Assembly: GCF_030052815.1 (NCBI RefSeq)
Contig: NC_079501.1
Span: 42,403,593-42,467,592 of the forward strand
Direction: 5' to 3'
DNA from: Hevea brasiliensis
Taxonomy: Eukaryota; Streptophyta; Magnoliopsida; Malpighiales; Euphorbiaceae
DNA length: 64,000 nt
This document shows positions 10,680-21,760 of this stretch, piece after piece. The notes under the pieces were generated by a model, which was given only the letters and a program-made list of their open reading frames with translations, searched no databases and was not told the origin of the DNA. The translations under genes and the position numbers were made by a program. Every line of letters begins with the position of its first letter. Position 1 is the first letter of the stretch.

Positions 10680-11640
10680 ACCTGTGTAATATTCCCACAG
10701 TAAGAGACTTCCCAGATGTGTTCCCTAAAGAATTGCCTGGTTTGCCACCAAAAAGGGAAGTCAAATTTGCTATTGAGGTACTGCATGGTACAGCACCAAT
10801 TTCCATTGCTCCGTATAGAATGGCACCTACGGAATTGAAGGAGCTAAAAATCTAGTTGCAGGAGTTACTGGACAAGGGGTTTATATGCCTCAGTGTGTCA
10901 CCATGGGGAGCTCTGGTGCTGTTTATGAAGAAGAAGGATGGGACTTTGAGGCTATGCATTGATTATCGGCAGTTAAATAAAGTAACTATGAAGACAAGTA
11001 TCCGTTGCCTAGAATTGATGATCTGTTTAATTAGCTGAAGAGAGCAAGAGTATTTTCCAAAATTGATCTCAGATTAGAGTATCATCAACTAAGGGTAAAG
11101 GATGCAGATATGCCAAAGACTACATTCAAGACCCGGTATGGGCATTATGAGTTTTTAGTGATGCCCTTTGGCTTAACAAATGCACCAGCAGCATTCATGG
11201 ACCTTATTAACTGTATCTTCCATCCATACCTAGATCGGTTCATAGTGGTCTTTATCGATGATATTCTGGTGTATTCCAAGACCAGAGAAGAACATGATGA
11301 ATATTTGAGGATTGTTCTACAAACCCTAAGAGAAAAGAAGCTGTATGCTAAGTTGTCCAAATGTGACTTCTGGTTGAGTGAAATTACATTCCTTAGACAC
11401 ATAGTGTCATCTGATGGGATTAGAGTAGATCCCAAAAAGATAGAAGCAGTAATGGGATGGAAGCCTCCTGGAAATACAACTGAGGTCAGAAGTTTCTTGG
11501 GGCTAGCTAGTTACTACAGAAGATTTGTGAAGGGATTTTCTCTAATAGCTACTCCAATGACCAAGTTGTTACACAAGAATGTTAGATTTGACTGGAACAA
11601 CAAGTGTCAAGCCAGTTTTGAAAGGCTGAAGGCTATGTTG
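10680..11640 (+). pseudogene. E4 reverse transcriptase
   Basis: Conserved Ty3/gypsy RT blocks follow in order: the LPGLPP linker, [34 protein letters not shown], the catalytic FIDDILVYS (11251-11277) and [11 protein letters not shown]. The two Asp of FIDD are intact. TAG codons at 10853 and 11032 stand where E3 has CAG. A small deletion near 10990 shifts frame between NKVT and the YPLPRIDD block. [14 protein letters not shown] connection residues end the domain. RT would copy element RNA into cDNA. Confidence 0.93.
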
Positions 11641-12040
11641 ACAGAGGCGCCAGTGTTAACACAGCCAGTGTCAGGAAAGGACTTTGTGGTCTACAGTGAT
11701 GCCTCACATAATGGGTTAGGGTGTGTATTGATGTAAGAGGGGAAGATGGTCGCCTACGCTTTCAGGCAGCTGAGGCCACATGAATAGAACTACCTTACCC
11801 ATGATCTAGAACTTGCAGCAATTATCTTCGCACTAAAGATATGGAGGCACTACTTGTATGGTGAAAAGTGCTACATTTACATAGACCACAAAAGTCTGAA
11901 ATACTTGCCAACCCAGAAGGAGCTCAACCTTAGACAGAGGCGATGAATTGAGTTCCTAAAGGATTATGACTGTGTGATTGATTATCATCCTAGGAAGGCA
12001 AATGTAGTTGCTGATGCAGAAAGTCCATCACAGCTTTAAG
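11641..12040 (+). pseudogene. E4 RNase H
   Basis: [17 protein letters not shown] carries the first catalytic Asp. [17 protein letters not shown], a DHKSLKYL block and a VVADA end then follow as in Ty3/gypsy RNase H. Stops occur at 11734 (TAA), 11785 (TAG) and 11945 (TGA for Trp). A small deletion after VVADA removes the LSRK end of the domain. Confidence 0.9.
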
Positions 12041-12518
12041 ATCAATGAATGCCCGTCTGTACTTGGCTCGAGATGGAGCTATTTTGGCTGAGTTACAAGT
12101 GAAGTCAAACCTATTATAGCAGATACAAGATGGGCAGAAGGCAGATAATAAATTGATGGCTATTGTGGGTAAAATCTCAGAAGGAAAGGAAAACGACTAT
12201 GAAGTGAAAGGAGATGGGTGTCTGTACTATAAAGGAAGAGTGTGTGTACCAGATGATAGGGAATTGAAGACCAGTATTCTAAAAGAGGCGCATACTAATG
12301 CTTATGCTATGCACCCGAGAAGCACAAAAATGTACCACGATCTGAAACCTCACTACTAGTGGCCTGGTATGAAGAAGGACATAGCTAACTATGTAACTAG
12401 ATGCTTGACATGTCAGCAATTCAAAGCAGAACATCAAGTTCCATCAGGGTTGCTACAACCTATAAGCATACCTGAATGGAAATGGGACTGAGTCACTATG
12501 GATTTTGTAAGTGGCCTA
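12041..12518 (+). pseudogene. E4 integrase N-terminal part (zinc-binding domain)
   Basis: An HHCC zinc domain is visible: the His pair in HTNAYAMHPRSTKMYH, then CLTCQQ at 12408-12425. The catalytic core begins with TMDFVSGL, holding the first Asp, where the gene is cut at 12518 by a solo LTR flanked by GCCTA/CCCTA. A TAG replaces Trp near 12356 and a TGA replaces Arg in KWDRVTMDF. Confidence 0.92.
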
Positions 12519-13058
12519 TGTAACACCCCTATTTTTATAGCTTGGTATATTTTACTGTTCCGGTGACCGGTGTCGGTCCGGACAATTAAGGGGATTATAA
12601 CCATACTTAAGACAACTAAACAAGCTATAAATACAAATAATTAGTAATTGCCAATTCGTTAAGTAAAAATAAGAAAAATAGAACATAAGAAGTTAAACGA
12701 GCCGAGAGTCACAGCGATGGGTGACCTTCTCGGGAAGGACTGCGAAGTCGTTTTAAACTCAAATATCGAACCGTTAAATGTGACGACGCGGTCCTTAGGA
12801 CCCTTATGAACATAGTGGAAAAGAGGAAATCACGAAAAAGAACTGTTAAGTCAGTCAAATAATTAGGTCAGGGAGCCGGAAGAAATATTGAATTATTTGC
12901 AAACCGGGATGAACCGGCGAGGGGCAATTTGGTCAATTGACTCCGAGAGCTGACTCCTGACCTAACTGTCAAATAAAATCAGAGAAAAGAAAATTTCGGA
13001 ATCGAGAATTAAATTAAAGAACTAATAAAAAAAAGAAAATGAAAAAGGTGTAAGGAGA

Positions 13059-13088
13059 TGACATCATGCATGACATCATGCATGATGC
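13059..13088 (+). promoter_or_regulatory. TGACATCATGCA repeat in the solo LTR
   Basis: Two TGACATCATGCA units in tandem followed by TGATG. This takes the place of the inverted TGACATCA pair of other family-A LTRs. No clear CCAAT or TATAAA box follows at the usual distance. Confidence 0.45.
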
Positions 13089-13997
13089 CATAAATGTTAT
13101 AATTAATAAATTAATTAAATTGATTTTTTTTTGGGTCTTCCATAAGCTAAAATAGATAAAAGAAAAGAAAAGAAAAGAAAAGAAAAAAACAAAAAGCTCT
13201 CTTTCTTCCCTAAGTGCCGCCTCACTCTTTCCCTCATTTCTCCATTGCTAATCCTCCATTAAAGCTTGCACTCAAGCTTTTATTTCTTCACTTAACCTTA
13301 ATAACTCCCATAAAAACCTTACTAGAGCTTGTTATCTCAACTTAAGAAGAAGATTTAAAGAAGAAAGAAGAATAAAAGATAGAGATTTGAAGTTCTAAGA
13401 AAGGTTAGTATGCTAACTTTCAATTTTCTACTTTAAATGCATATTTAGTTACTTAAATGAACTTAGAAACTAATGAAATGAAATAAAAATATGTGGGGAG
13501 GATCAAACTGAAATTTCGACCAGCCATGGATGTATGAGAGTATGATGTGTTTTGAATGAATTAAATGTGTTAGTAAGCTTGTATGAAAGTGGTAGTAAGA
13601 TTGAAATGCTTAAATGTGATTAAATGCAACAATTTAGTGTGGTTAGGGTTTGGAGACCTAGGGTTTTGAGGCAAAAATTTGAAGAAATGAGTAAATGATA
13701 TGTTTAACCTATTGTGAAGTGAAAAATGGTCATTTGTAACCAAATGAGTTGTGTTGGAATGGTTGGAACTAAAATCAAATTCGGAGGGAGTGTGGTCATG
13801 CTGCTGACAGCATGACCAAGTCAACTTTGAAGGACCAAAAATGAAATTTTACAAGTCCAATTGGTATAGAACCAATTGGGGATGAAAATAGACACTAAAT
13901 GACACAATTTTTATTCAGGAAGCATGCCCAAAAAGTGACCAAAACCTAATGAACAAATTGACCAAAGTTGGAAAATTGCAGGCTACCCTGTACAAAC

Positions 13998-14030
13998 TGA
14001 CCAAATAAACAGTGTTTGTTCATTTGGTCA
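13998..14030 (+). repeat. Conserved LTR palindrome (solo LTR copy)
   Basis: TGACCAAATAAACA pairs with TGTTCATTTGGTCA with one mismatch, leaving a short loop. The site matches the palindromes in E4 and E3 LTRs. Confidence 0.75.
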
Positions 14031-15281
14031 TAACTCGAGCTAGGCAGGTCAAAATGACCTGAAATTTTACCAGAGGTTAGATGAGATATAGACCTAAAAC
14101 TTTCATGAAGAACACAAGCCCAAATTCTGCCAGCAACCAAGCCATTTGGCCACCCCAAGTTGGTGACCTAAAACTGCCAGCACCAAAATTGCCCAGAAAA
14201 TCTGGGTTGTGATCAATCCGGCAGCCATGGTTCAAATGGCCATAACTTGAGCTACAAAACTCCAATTGGAGTGATTCAAAAAGGAGAATAAACTTAAGAC
14301 AATAGGAACATTTTCTATGAAGAAAGGTTTGCCAAATTCTAACAGTAGAATGACCAATGGAACAGTGCAACTAGGGACACCAAAACTGAAAATTTGACAA
14401 TTTTGCCTAAAGGACTTAAACTTTGAGAAAAGGACCAAAACCAACAAATTTAATGACCAAAATGTGGTATGTGGGTGAAGTTGGAGTTCCCATACCTATC
14501 AAGCCTTAAAAAGTCAACAATTTGACTTGAATAGTATAGTGAATAGTAACCCGAAACACAAAAATTTCGAGAACGTCGAATTTAGCACATTAAAGCTAGG
14601 AAAAAGTAAAGTTAAATTTATTTTTGGAATTATGCTAAGTTATGGTACTAAAACACTGTGAAACTGTGTGTTTCAGCTGAAAAAGGCTTGGAAGCTTTGA
14701 GAGACTGAGTCAAGGCCTAGAGGCGACTCACGTCAGGTCTGTGCACAATAATTCTTGTTTAAATATTTTATTCTCAAAAATTTGACTTCTGTGATTAATT
14801 ATGTACTGTGTTGCCATTTTATAATCGCAAATATGACTTTGAAAATTGATCAGATTTCTCATAAATTATTTAAATAAATTGTTTTGAATTGATTTTGTGT
14901 TCACACTTAGCCTGACAGTATCACATTATTCCTCCTCCATTTATGGGGTTGAGATCGTTTATTTTCCTCCCTTTCTGGCTTGCCAATTGAGGTTGAGAAC
15001 GGATGAGTACTCATTAGCTAGCTAGCCACCTCCCTCATTGATTTCGATTAATAGGGTTGTAGATTGCTTTGTCATGGTGTACAACACGGCATTGATCGAA
15101 AATTTTGTGTCATGGCTTAAGTTGTGTATGATTTTAGGCAACACTGTGTTTATTAAATTATTTGATTAAATTGTGTTATTATGAGCTTTGATAATTTGTG
15201 AAATGTGATTGAGAAATATTTAAATTGTGTTTCATCAATGAATGATTTATGTATTGTATTTTAAATTTTTATTGTGCATTA

Positions 15282-15321
15282 CTGAGTATTTTTATACTCA
15301 GCGATAGCTTATTTTGCTATC
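15282..15321 (+). repeat. Double hairpin near the solo LTR U5 end
   Basis: CTGAGTAT-TTTT-ATACTCAG (8 perfect pairs) is followed directly by GATAGC...GCTATC (6 pairs). It stands roughly where E4 and E3 LTRs carry the CTAAGCA/TGCTTAG hairpin, so the structure may be kept while the sequence changed. Confidence 0.6.
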
Positions 15322-15983
15322 ACAGATAAGAGCAAGGAGAAAGCAGCAGAGTGAGCTGCTATTGAATTGAGGACCTCATTGATCATTTTGTACGGGTATA
15401 ATTTTATACCCTTGTAGTTAATTTTGATGTAAATATTATAACGTTTTATGTATCAATATAAAGTTGAGCAGTTGTAAAATAAACTGTAATAATATTATTT
15501 TTGGATTTTCTTCTGCAAATTAATATTTGTACTTGTGAATTTCATACTTTATGCCTTGTGAATGAAGTTATTAAATATTTTGAAATGATAAATTTTGATT
15601 GGATTGTGGAATTATTTTGAAGTGAGTTGAATTGAGTTGATTTGAGATTTATTGGAGGTTAGGAGTTGAGAAAATTAATGGAAGTGTTTTTTTTTCAGGT
15701 ATTTGAAGAACTGTTTTCTCCAAATACAAACGGAACTCTGTCAAAATTTTTATAAAATTTGCGGCAAAATTAAAATGGGCAAAAATTTTTACTAGTATTT
15801 TAACTTTGAATAAATGGTTTTTAATTCCTACCAAAATGCTCACCACTTCCAAAATGTAAGAAAATTGTTTTAAAATCCCTTGTAGGGTACTTAATGAGTT
15901 ATCGGTAGGTGAAGTTCGGTAGTTCATTAAGTATTCTATGGGATCATGTTATGCCTTACAGAGGGATAAGGTGTTACACCCTA

Positions 15984-16271
15984 CCTCTCACCCAGAAGAA
16001 GCATGATGCAGTATGGGTGATAGTGGATAGATTGACGAAGTCAGCACACTTTCTACCAGTTAGGACTGACTACTCACTAGAGAAGCTAGCAGAATTATAT
16101 ATCAGTGAGATAGTTAGACTGCATGGAATTTCACTTTTCATCATATCTGATCGAGACCCAAGGTTTACATTGAGATTTTGGAAGAAGTTGCAAGAATCCT
16201 TGGGCACACAACTCCACTTTAGCACAGCTTTTCATCCTTAGACGGATGGGCAATCAGAAAGAGTAATCCAG
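15984..16271 (+). pseudogene. E4 integrase catalytic core, exon before the intron
   Basis: After the solo LTR the reading resumes with [31 protein letters not shown] holds the second catalytic Asp, and DGQSERVIQ holds the catalytic Glu (about 16249-16271). A TAG at 16239 stands where E3 has CAG in HPQTDGQ. The segment ends with CAG followed by an intron donor. Confidence 0.92.
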
Positions 16272-16345
16272 GTAAATATTAAAACCAATTGAATTAGTAC
16301 AAATATTAAACTAAAATGATAATAATAATATGAAATATACGTTAG
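16272..16345 (+). other. 74 nt GT-AG intron inside integrase (E4)
   Basis: The donor is CAG/GTAAATATT and the acceptor is ATACGTTAG/GT. Removing 74 AT-rich bases joins ERVIQ to VLEDMLRSC in phase 0, matching intronless integrases. Unspliced reading meets TGA at the seventh intron codon. E3 has a 75 nt intron at the identical codon. Confidence 0.85.
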
Positions 16346-17075
16346 GTCCTTGAGGATATGCTGAGGAGTTGTGTCATTGAGTTTGAGGGAAGTTGGGATA
16401 GATACCTCCCACTGGCAGAATTCGCATATAACAATAGCTATCAAGCTAGCATCCAAATGGCCCCATATAAAGCACTGTATGGGAGGAAGTGCAAAACTCC
16501 AGTGTGTTGGACTGAATTGGGTGAAGACAAGCTGGTAGGACCAGACTTGGTGAAACAAACTGAGGAGAAGGTTAAACTGATAAAAGCTAATTTGAAGGTT
16601 GCCTCAGACAAACAAAAATCCTATGCCGACTTGAAGAGAAAGAGATAGAATATGCAGTTGAGGACAAAGTGTTCCTCAAAACATCACCGTGGAAGAAGAG
16701 ACTGAGGTTTGGAAGAAAGGGTAAGTTAAGCCCTAGGTTCAATGGCCCATATGAAGTCATTGAACGTGTGGGACCAGTGGCCTAGAGGCTAGCTTTACCA
16801 CCAGAGCTGGACAAGATCCACAATGTGTTTCATGTATTTATGCTGAGAAGATACAGATTAGATCCTTCACATGTCATCTCCATAGAAGAAATTGAAATTC
16901 AACCGAACTTGACACATGAAGAAGAAATTATACGGATCTTAGCTCGGGAAGTGAAAGAACTAAGAAACAAGCAAATTCCACTAGTGAAAGTACTTTGGAG
17001 GCACAACAACACTAAGGAGGCAACTTGGAAAAGCGAAGAGACGATGAGGCAATAGTTTCCTCAACTGTTTGCATC
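16346..17075 (+). pseudogene. E4 integrase C-terminal part with chromodomain-like tail
   Basis: [19 protein letters not shown] and FAYNNSYQASIQMAPY continue the core. YGRKCKTPVCW, GPYEVIE (the GPY/F module) and HVFMLRRY follow. The tail VLWRHNNTKEATWKSE (about 16988-17035) is the chromodomain-like end typical of chromoviruses, thought to steer insertion towards marked chromatin. A one-base deletion near 16640 and stops at 16784 and 17053 (TAG for CAG) disable it. Confidence 0.9.
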
Positions 17076-17104
17076 AGGTAAATTTCTAGGATGATATTTA
17101 AATT

Positions 17105-17117
17105 AGAGGAAAAGAGT
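17105..17117 (+). other. Polypurine tract of E4
   Basis: AGAGGAAAAGAGT directly precedes the 3' LTR start, as needed to prime plus-strand DNA synthesis. E3 has AGAGGGGAAGAGT at the same place. Confidence 0.9.
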
Positions 17118-17649
17118 TGTAACACCCTCACTGTAGCCATTTCGTACATTCTACTATTCCGGTGATAGTTGTCAGTCCGAATAGCCAGAATGTTTGAAAC
17201 TGTATCTAGACTAGAGTGAGGAGTCATAAATAACTCAAATAATAGTAAGAAAAATTTTAAAAATAAAATACAACCAAGTTAAATGAGCTGGTGCCCTAAC
17301 GATGGATAACCTAATGGGAAGTTATTGTTTTCATAGCTAGAAGCATTAAACCCGAGGGAAAAAATTTGTAAAATAATTTTTGGGACTCTAGAGAAGAGTC
17401 ATTGAGGTTTTGATGGCATTAGAATGCCAAGAAAATACTTAGAAAAATTTTTAGATCGGTACAGACGATTTTGGCTCAATAAGCCAAATGGAGAGCATTT
17501 TGGTCATTCCGTCTTCAAAGATGATTTTTGGCCAACTTGTCCAGTTAAATAAATAATTATTATAACATAAAATATGAATAAATATTGCTAAAATTTAATT
17601 AAAAATGAGTAGAAAAGAAAAGGAAAGAAAATGAATTAAACTAGAATTT

Positions 17650-17712
17650 TGACATCACTATGATGTCATTAAAACACTTCCACCCAATCACATTGTGACA
17701 CATGTTTATAAA
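17650..17712 (+). promoter_or_regulatory. Predicted U3 promoter module of E4 3' LTR
   Basis: TGACATCACTATGATGTCA (17650-17668), CCAAT (17684-17688) and TATAAA (17707-17712) with the same spacing as in the 5' LTR. Being in the 3' LTR, it could drive transcription outward into the copia relic. Confidence 0.6.
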
Positions 17713-18417
17713 CCCAATTAAAAGAGTAAAATGGGTAGAAAATTGAAAAGAAAAACTGAACTCTTCTTCCTCCTATAGTCCAGCCGAAATCCCTCTCCAA
17801 GCCCAATCCACCATTAAAGCTTCATTAAGCTTTCAACTCCACTCCAATTCACCTTAAAATCTCATCCTCTCTTTAAAAAAATTTATCCCTACCACTAGAG
17901 TAAGCTTGAGGCAGCAATTAGAAGAAGAAAAAGTGAGGTTTAGCAAGCTTAGAAGTGACTCCATTCAAGGTTAGTGTCAATTAATCCTTTAAACTTTGTG
18001 TATGCATCATTAGGAGTATGAATTGATCCATTGATGTATGTGTTTGAAGAATTGAAATGGTTGGAGTTAGGATTTGGGGCACAAATTTGAGATTTTGCTC
18101 ATGTATCAGTGAAAGGAAGTTCTAATGGTCAATTAGTGACCATTTGCCTATGTGTGATTAGGAAGTGAAGTGATTTGTGCCATGGGAATTGAAGTTAGGT
18201 ATGCTGCCTAGTGTGACCAGCAAGACTAGGTGTGAGTCTAGCAGATTTGGGCAGCTATAACTAGAGTTGGGTAGGTTCAATTGATGCAAGGCCAATTGGA
18301 CATGAAATTAGATATATAATGGCACAACTTTAATGAAGGAACCCTACCCAGAAAATCACAATAGACTGACCAAAAAATTGACCAAATCTGGGTACCATTC
18401 ATTCTGCCTAGGCAAAA

Positions 18418-18450
18418 TGACCAAATGAACAGTATTCATTCATTTGGTCA
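18418..18450 (+). repeat. Conserved LTR palindrome (E4 3' LTR)
   Basis: Perfect 12-base arms TGACCAAATGAA and TTCATTTGGTCA around nine bases. Confidence 0.85.
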
Positions 18451-20176
18451 TAAATCAGTGTAGAAAGGTCCAATTGACCTGAAATGTATATCAATGAAAA
18501 GCTTAGACAATTTAGAACAACTTTTATGCATAACACAAAATCTAATTCTGGACTTAACCAAATGAAATTATTGGCCAAAGTTAAGTTACCAAATCTGGCA
18601 AAATGGGATTCTGCCTAGAAATTCTAAGTAGATACCAATCCGGCCAGCCTTATTCAAATTGGCATATGTTAGCTAGAAAACTCCAAATGGAGTGATTAAA
18701 AAAGGAAATTAAAGAAGACACATAAAGGAACAACTTTCTTGAAGAGAATTTTATCAAATTTCTACTGTACAAATGACTAATGAAACAGTAAACTTAGTGC
18801 GTGAAATCTGAAAATTTTAAAATAACCAACACTAAGCTTTATAATGGTATTGACAACCAATGCCAACAATTGTAAAATGCAAAATATGGTATGTTAGGGA
18901 TATTAGAACCAATATACCTATTGTCTATGAAAAAGTCAATATTTTAATTAACTAATGGAATGACTAATAATAATTAAATTTCAATTTCAAAAAAAAATTG
19001 CATAATTAAAAATGTTAAATGCCCTAGTAGGCCTAGTGTGATTGGTTTGGATAGGTTGGCATACCAATAGGGTTCTGTTAGCAGTACTGCATATGGCATC
19101 ATGCCATTCTGTGATTCATGGCTTAAATAGTCATTCTATGATTTTATGGCTTTTAGCCATTCTGACACTATTGTGATACTTGGCCTTGTCCCTAATATTT
19201 ATTACAGCTTATTAGCTGTTCTGTTGCACACCGAGAGACACATTGTGACCAATGGCGTGACGGCCCGAGGTACTTGGTACCCAATGCTAGTTTACTCGTT
19301 ATTCAATCCAGTCAACTGGTATAGGTTACTTGGGCAACCAAAAATAAATATTGATAAATTTTAATCAATTATTGATATTAAAAGTACCAAATAAATAATA
19401 CTATAAATAATTACAAAAAATTTGTCCGTATGAGAAATCAACATATACACTGCATGTTTATTTCTTTTTAGCTCTTTTTATTTTATTATTGACACCACTA
19501 AGCAGTATTGCTTAGCGCGTTGCTTTTGCCATGCATAGGTACTGGAGATACAGAGCGTGATTCTAGTAGACCCCAATCCGGGTGAGGATCAGATCTACGA
19601 GTGTCCTGTGTCACCTCTCAGCTACAGTGCATTAGTAGGATGCTAGGGTACATTTTGTATTTTGTATTTGTATTTTTGTACATTTTGTAATTAAATTTTT
19701 ATTTTATCATGTATATTTGGAACTTATGTGATTATGTATTAATGAAATTTTCTGTAAATTGTTTTCATAAATAAAAGTTAAGTATTTATTTATGATTTGA
19801 GTATAAATATGATGTGAATTAAATAATTGAAAAGTTTGAGAATTTGTTGAGAATTGATGACATATTTGGAGTTGTGGATTTGAACAATTATTAGAAGTGG
19901 ATTTGAACAATTATTAGAAGTATTTTCTACAGGTTTCGAAGAACTATTTTCTCCATTTTTAGCTGGCACTCTGCCGAATTTTCTATAAAATTTTTTGAAC
20001 CTTAAATTAATTCAAAATTTCAATAAATAAATTAAATGACATAAATTTCACTTTGTGATAAATAAATAAATTAAGAAAAGGGTAAATTGTAATAAAATAA
20101 GATTTGTTTCTCCGGCACACTGTGTGGCATATCTTACTCTACTACACTGTAGACAGGTAAGAGGTGTTACAGATTT

Positions 20177-20642
20177 AGTTGTTGGCAATGTGGATTCAGA
20201 GTTTGTAGCGGAATTAGACAAGAGGAGATCTTTGATAGGTTATTTGTTTACTCCCTCTGGAAGTACTATCAGTTGGAAGGCGACTTTGTAAGTTACAGTT
20301 GCTTTGTCCACCATAGAGGCTTAATATATTGCTTTCGCAAAGACAATAAACGAAGTTTTATTGTTATAGGGTTTAGTAAGTGATTTTGGGTTGATATATA
20401 ATAAGCCAACAATGTTTTGTGATAGCCTTAATGCAATACATCTCATAAAGAATCAAATATACCATGAGCGAACTAAACACATTGATGTCATGTATCACTT
20501 CATTTGGAACATTATATCTCGAGGGACCGTAGTTGTGCAGAAAGTCTCTAAATATAATAATTTGGCAGATATGATGACCAAGGGAGTCTCAGTCAGCAAG
20601 TTTAAGTATTGCCTAGACTTGATTGGTGTTTGTAGTACTTAG
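20177..20642 (+). pseudogene. Ty1/copia RNase H, right part of copia-2
   Basis: Continues the frame broken at 5769: VAELDKRRSLIGYLFTPSGS and ISWKATL, then EVLLL, then a clean final stretch with YNKPTMFCDSLNAIHL and the RTKHIDVMYHFI block, ending near VSVSKFKYCLDLIGV with TAG at 20640. These are the standard C-terminal blocks of copia RNase H, which degrades the RNA strand during cDNA synthesis. Stops near 20288 and 20323 show that it is dead. Interruption by E4 dates copia-2 as older than E4. Confidence 0.92.
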
Positions 20643-21200
20643 TAGTGCCATTGTGAGAGCATATGACAAGTTAAAATGTTGAGGTAATTTTGTTGATAAT
20701 GGAGGGAATTAAAGCTAAGGGGAATAATTGCTATTTTTTAAGTGGCTTGAATTTTGCATATGTCTTCATGGATTCAAATTGTGACCCTACTCGAAAGCTT
20801 TGCATTGCGACCCGATTGGAATAAAAAGTGAGGTCTGTAGTGCTAGCGGAAGGCACGGGCCGATGAGCCCGACTCTGAAACCCACCACTCTTCTCATTGG
20901 GGGTGTGGGAGTAATGCTCCCATGATATAGACCAATATAAATATTATAATAATCTGCTATTTGCAATAGAGTTATGATATATTTAGAAAATACACTAGGG
21001 TTAGGGTTTAAGAGTTCTAAGTGATTGTATCATGCTCTTTTCATCATAATGAAACTTTTTCTCTTGTCTTACCTGTAGACGTAGACCTTACAGTCGAACT
21101 ACGTAAATCATGAGTTGTTTTTCTTCTATTTTCTTATATTATATGATTGTGCAATTGTGTATGTACCTTAAATTTATGTGCCTATTATAACAGTGTATAT
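20643..21200 (+). mobile_element. Copia-2 3' untranslated end and LTR remnant
   Basis: After the pol stop come purine-rich AGCTAAGGGGAATAATT and the LTR-like tail: CCAATATAAATATTA as a possible TATA region, a telobox-like TTAGGGTTT at about 21001, and the CATAATGAAAC...TCTTGTCTTACCTGTAGAC region familiar from plant copia LTR transcripts. The exact LTR borders are not clear because no second copy is in the window. Confidence 0.55.
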
Positions 21201-21760
21201 AATTTCCACCGAAGAAATTGCTTTCAATAGAGTAATAAAATTAATATGAATTATAAAATAAAAATAAAAATTTACTTTATGGAATTGAATTTATCCACTA
21301 ATTTTGTTGACATAAAAATGGAAAGGAAAAAAAGACAAAAACAATAGTAGAGAATGAGAGAAAAGAATTAAAAAAAGGGAGAAATGAAAGAAGGATAAAT
21401 TGTGATCCTATGAATATGGTATGAGAAAAGAATTGAAAATTGGAAAATGAGGATTTAGACAGGAAATTATAATTTTTTAAAGTTTTTAATGGTTCAGTTT
21501 TAACTCTTTTTAAGGTTTTACTGTTCATTTTAAAAGTTAAAATAATAAAAGTCTAGGATTAGCTTTCAACAAATTTAAATTTATTGAATATAATAATACT
21601 TTAAAGATTTTATTGGGTTAAAAAATTTATTTCAGTGAGTCTTAATTATTTAAAAAAAAATTGTGAAGTCAATTGACCCACTCAATAATACATGGATTTG
21701 TTTTTGCTCAAAATTAATTGAATATCCTAAGTGTGAAATTTAGAGATAAAATAAATTGAA

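Larger units (their letters stand above)
12519..15978 (+). mobile_element. Solo LTR related to family A, inserted in E4 integrase
   Basis: A 3.46 kb unit from TGTAACACCCC to GGTGTTACA, with no internal domain, PBS, PPT or coding sequence. It is flanked by GCCTA and CCCTA, a 5 bp duplication with one change, and removing it rejoins the integrase reading. It shares layout with E4 LTRs (TGACATCA repeats, the TTGGTCATAACTC palindrome) but is clearly diverged, so it is a sister subfamily. Such units form by recombination between the two LTRs of one copy. Confidence 0.92.
5770..20171 (+). mobile_element. Ty3/gypsy chromovirus-like LTR retrotransposon E4 (family A), complete but dead
   Basis: The boundaries rest on terminal TGTAACACCCTC and AGAGGTGTTACA, and on 5 bp target duplications GATTT at 5765-5769 and 20172-20176. 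Order: 5' LTR, PBS, gag, protease, RT, RNase H, integrase with chromodomain-like tail, PPT, 3' LTR. A related solo LTR (12519-15978) splits integrase. Gene order PR-RT-RH-IN and the chromodomain-like tail place it in chromoviruses. The long LTRs suggest the Tekay/Del group (inference). At least 12 in-frame stops plus frameshifts make it non-autonomous. It landed in a Ty1/copia RNase H gene on the same strand. Confidence 0.95.
17118..20171 (+). mobile_element. 3' LTR of E4
   Basis: 3054 bp, from TGTAACACCCTC to GGTGTTACA, collinear with 5770-8818. It contains a local duplication of about 23 bases near 19878-19920 that the 5' LTR lacks. Confidence 0.95.

Noticed and set aside
20996..21012. TAGGGTTAGGGTTT as an interstitial telomere
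   Set aside because: Only two units, inside a copia LTR-like region; better seen as a telobox-type motif or chance.
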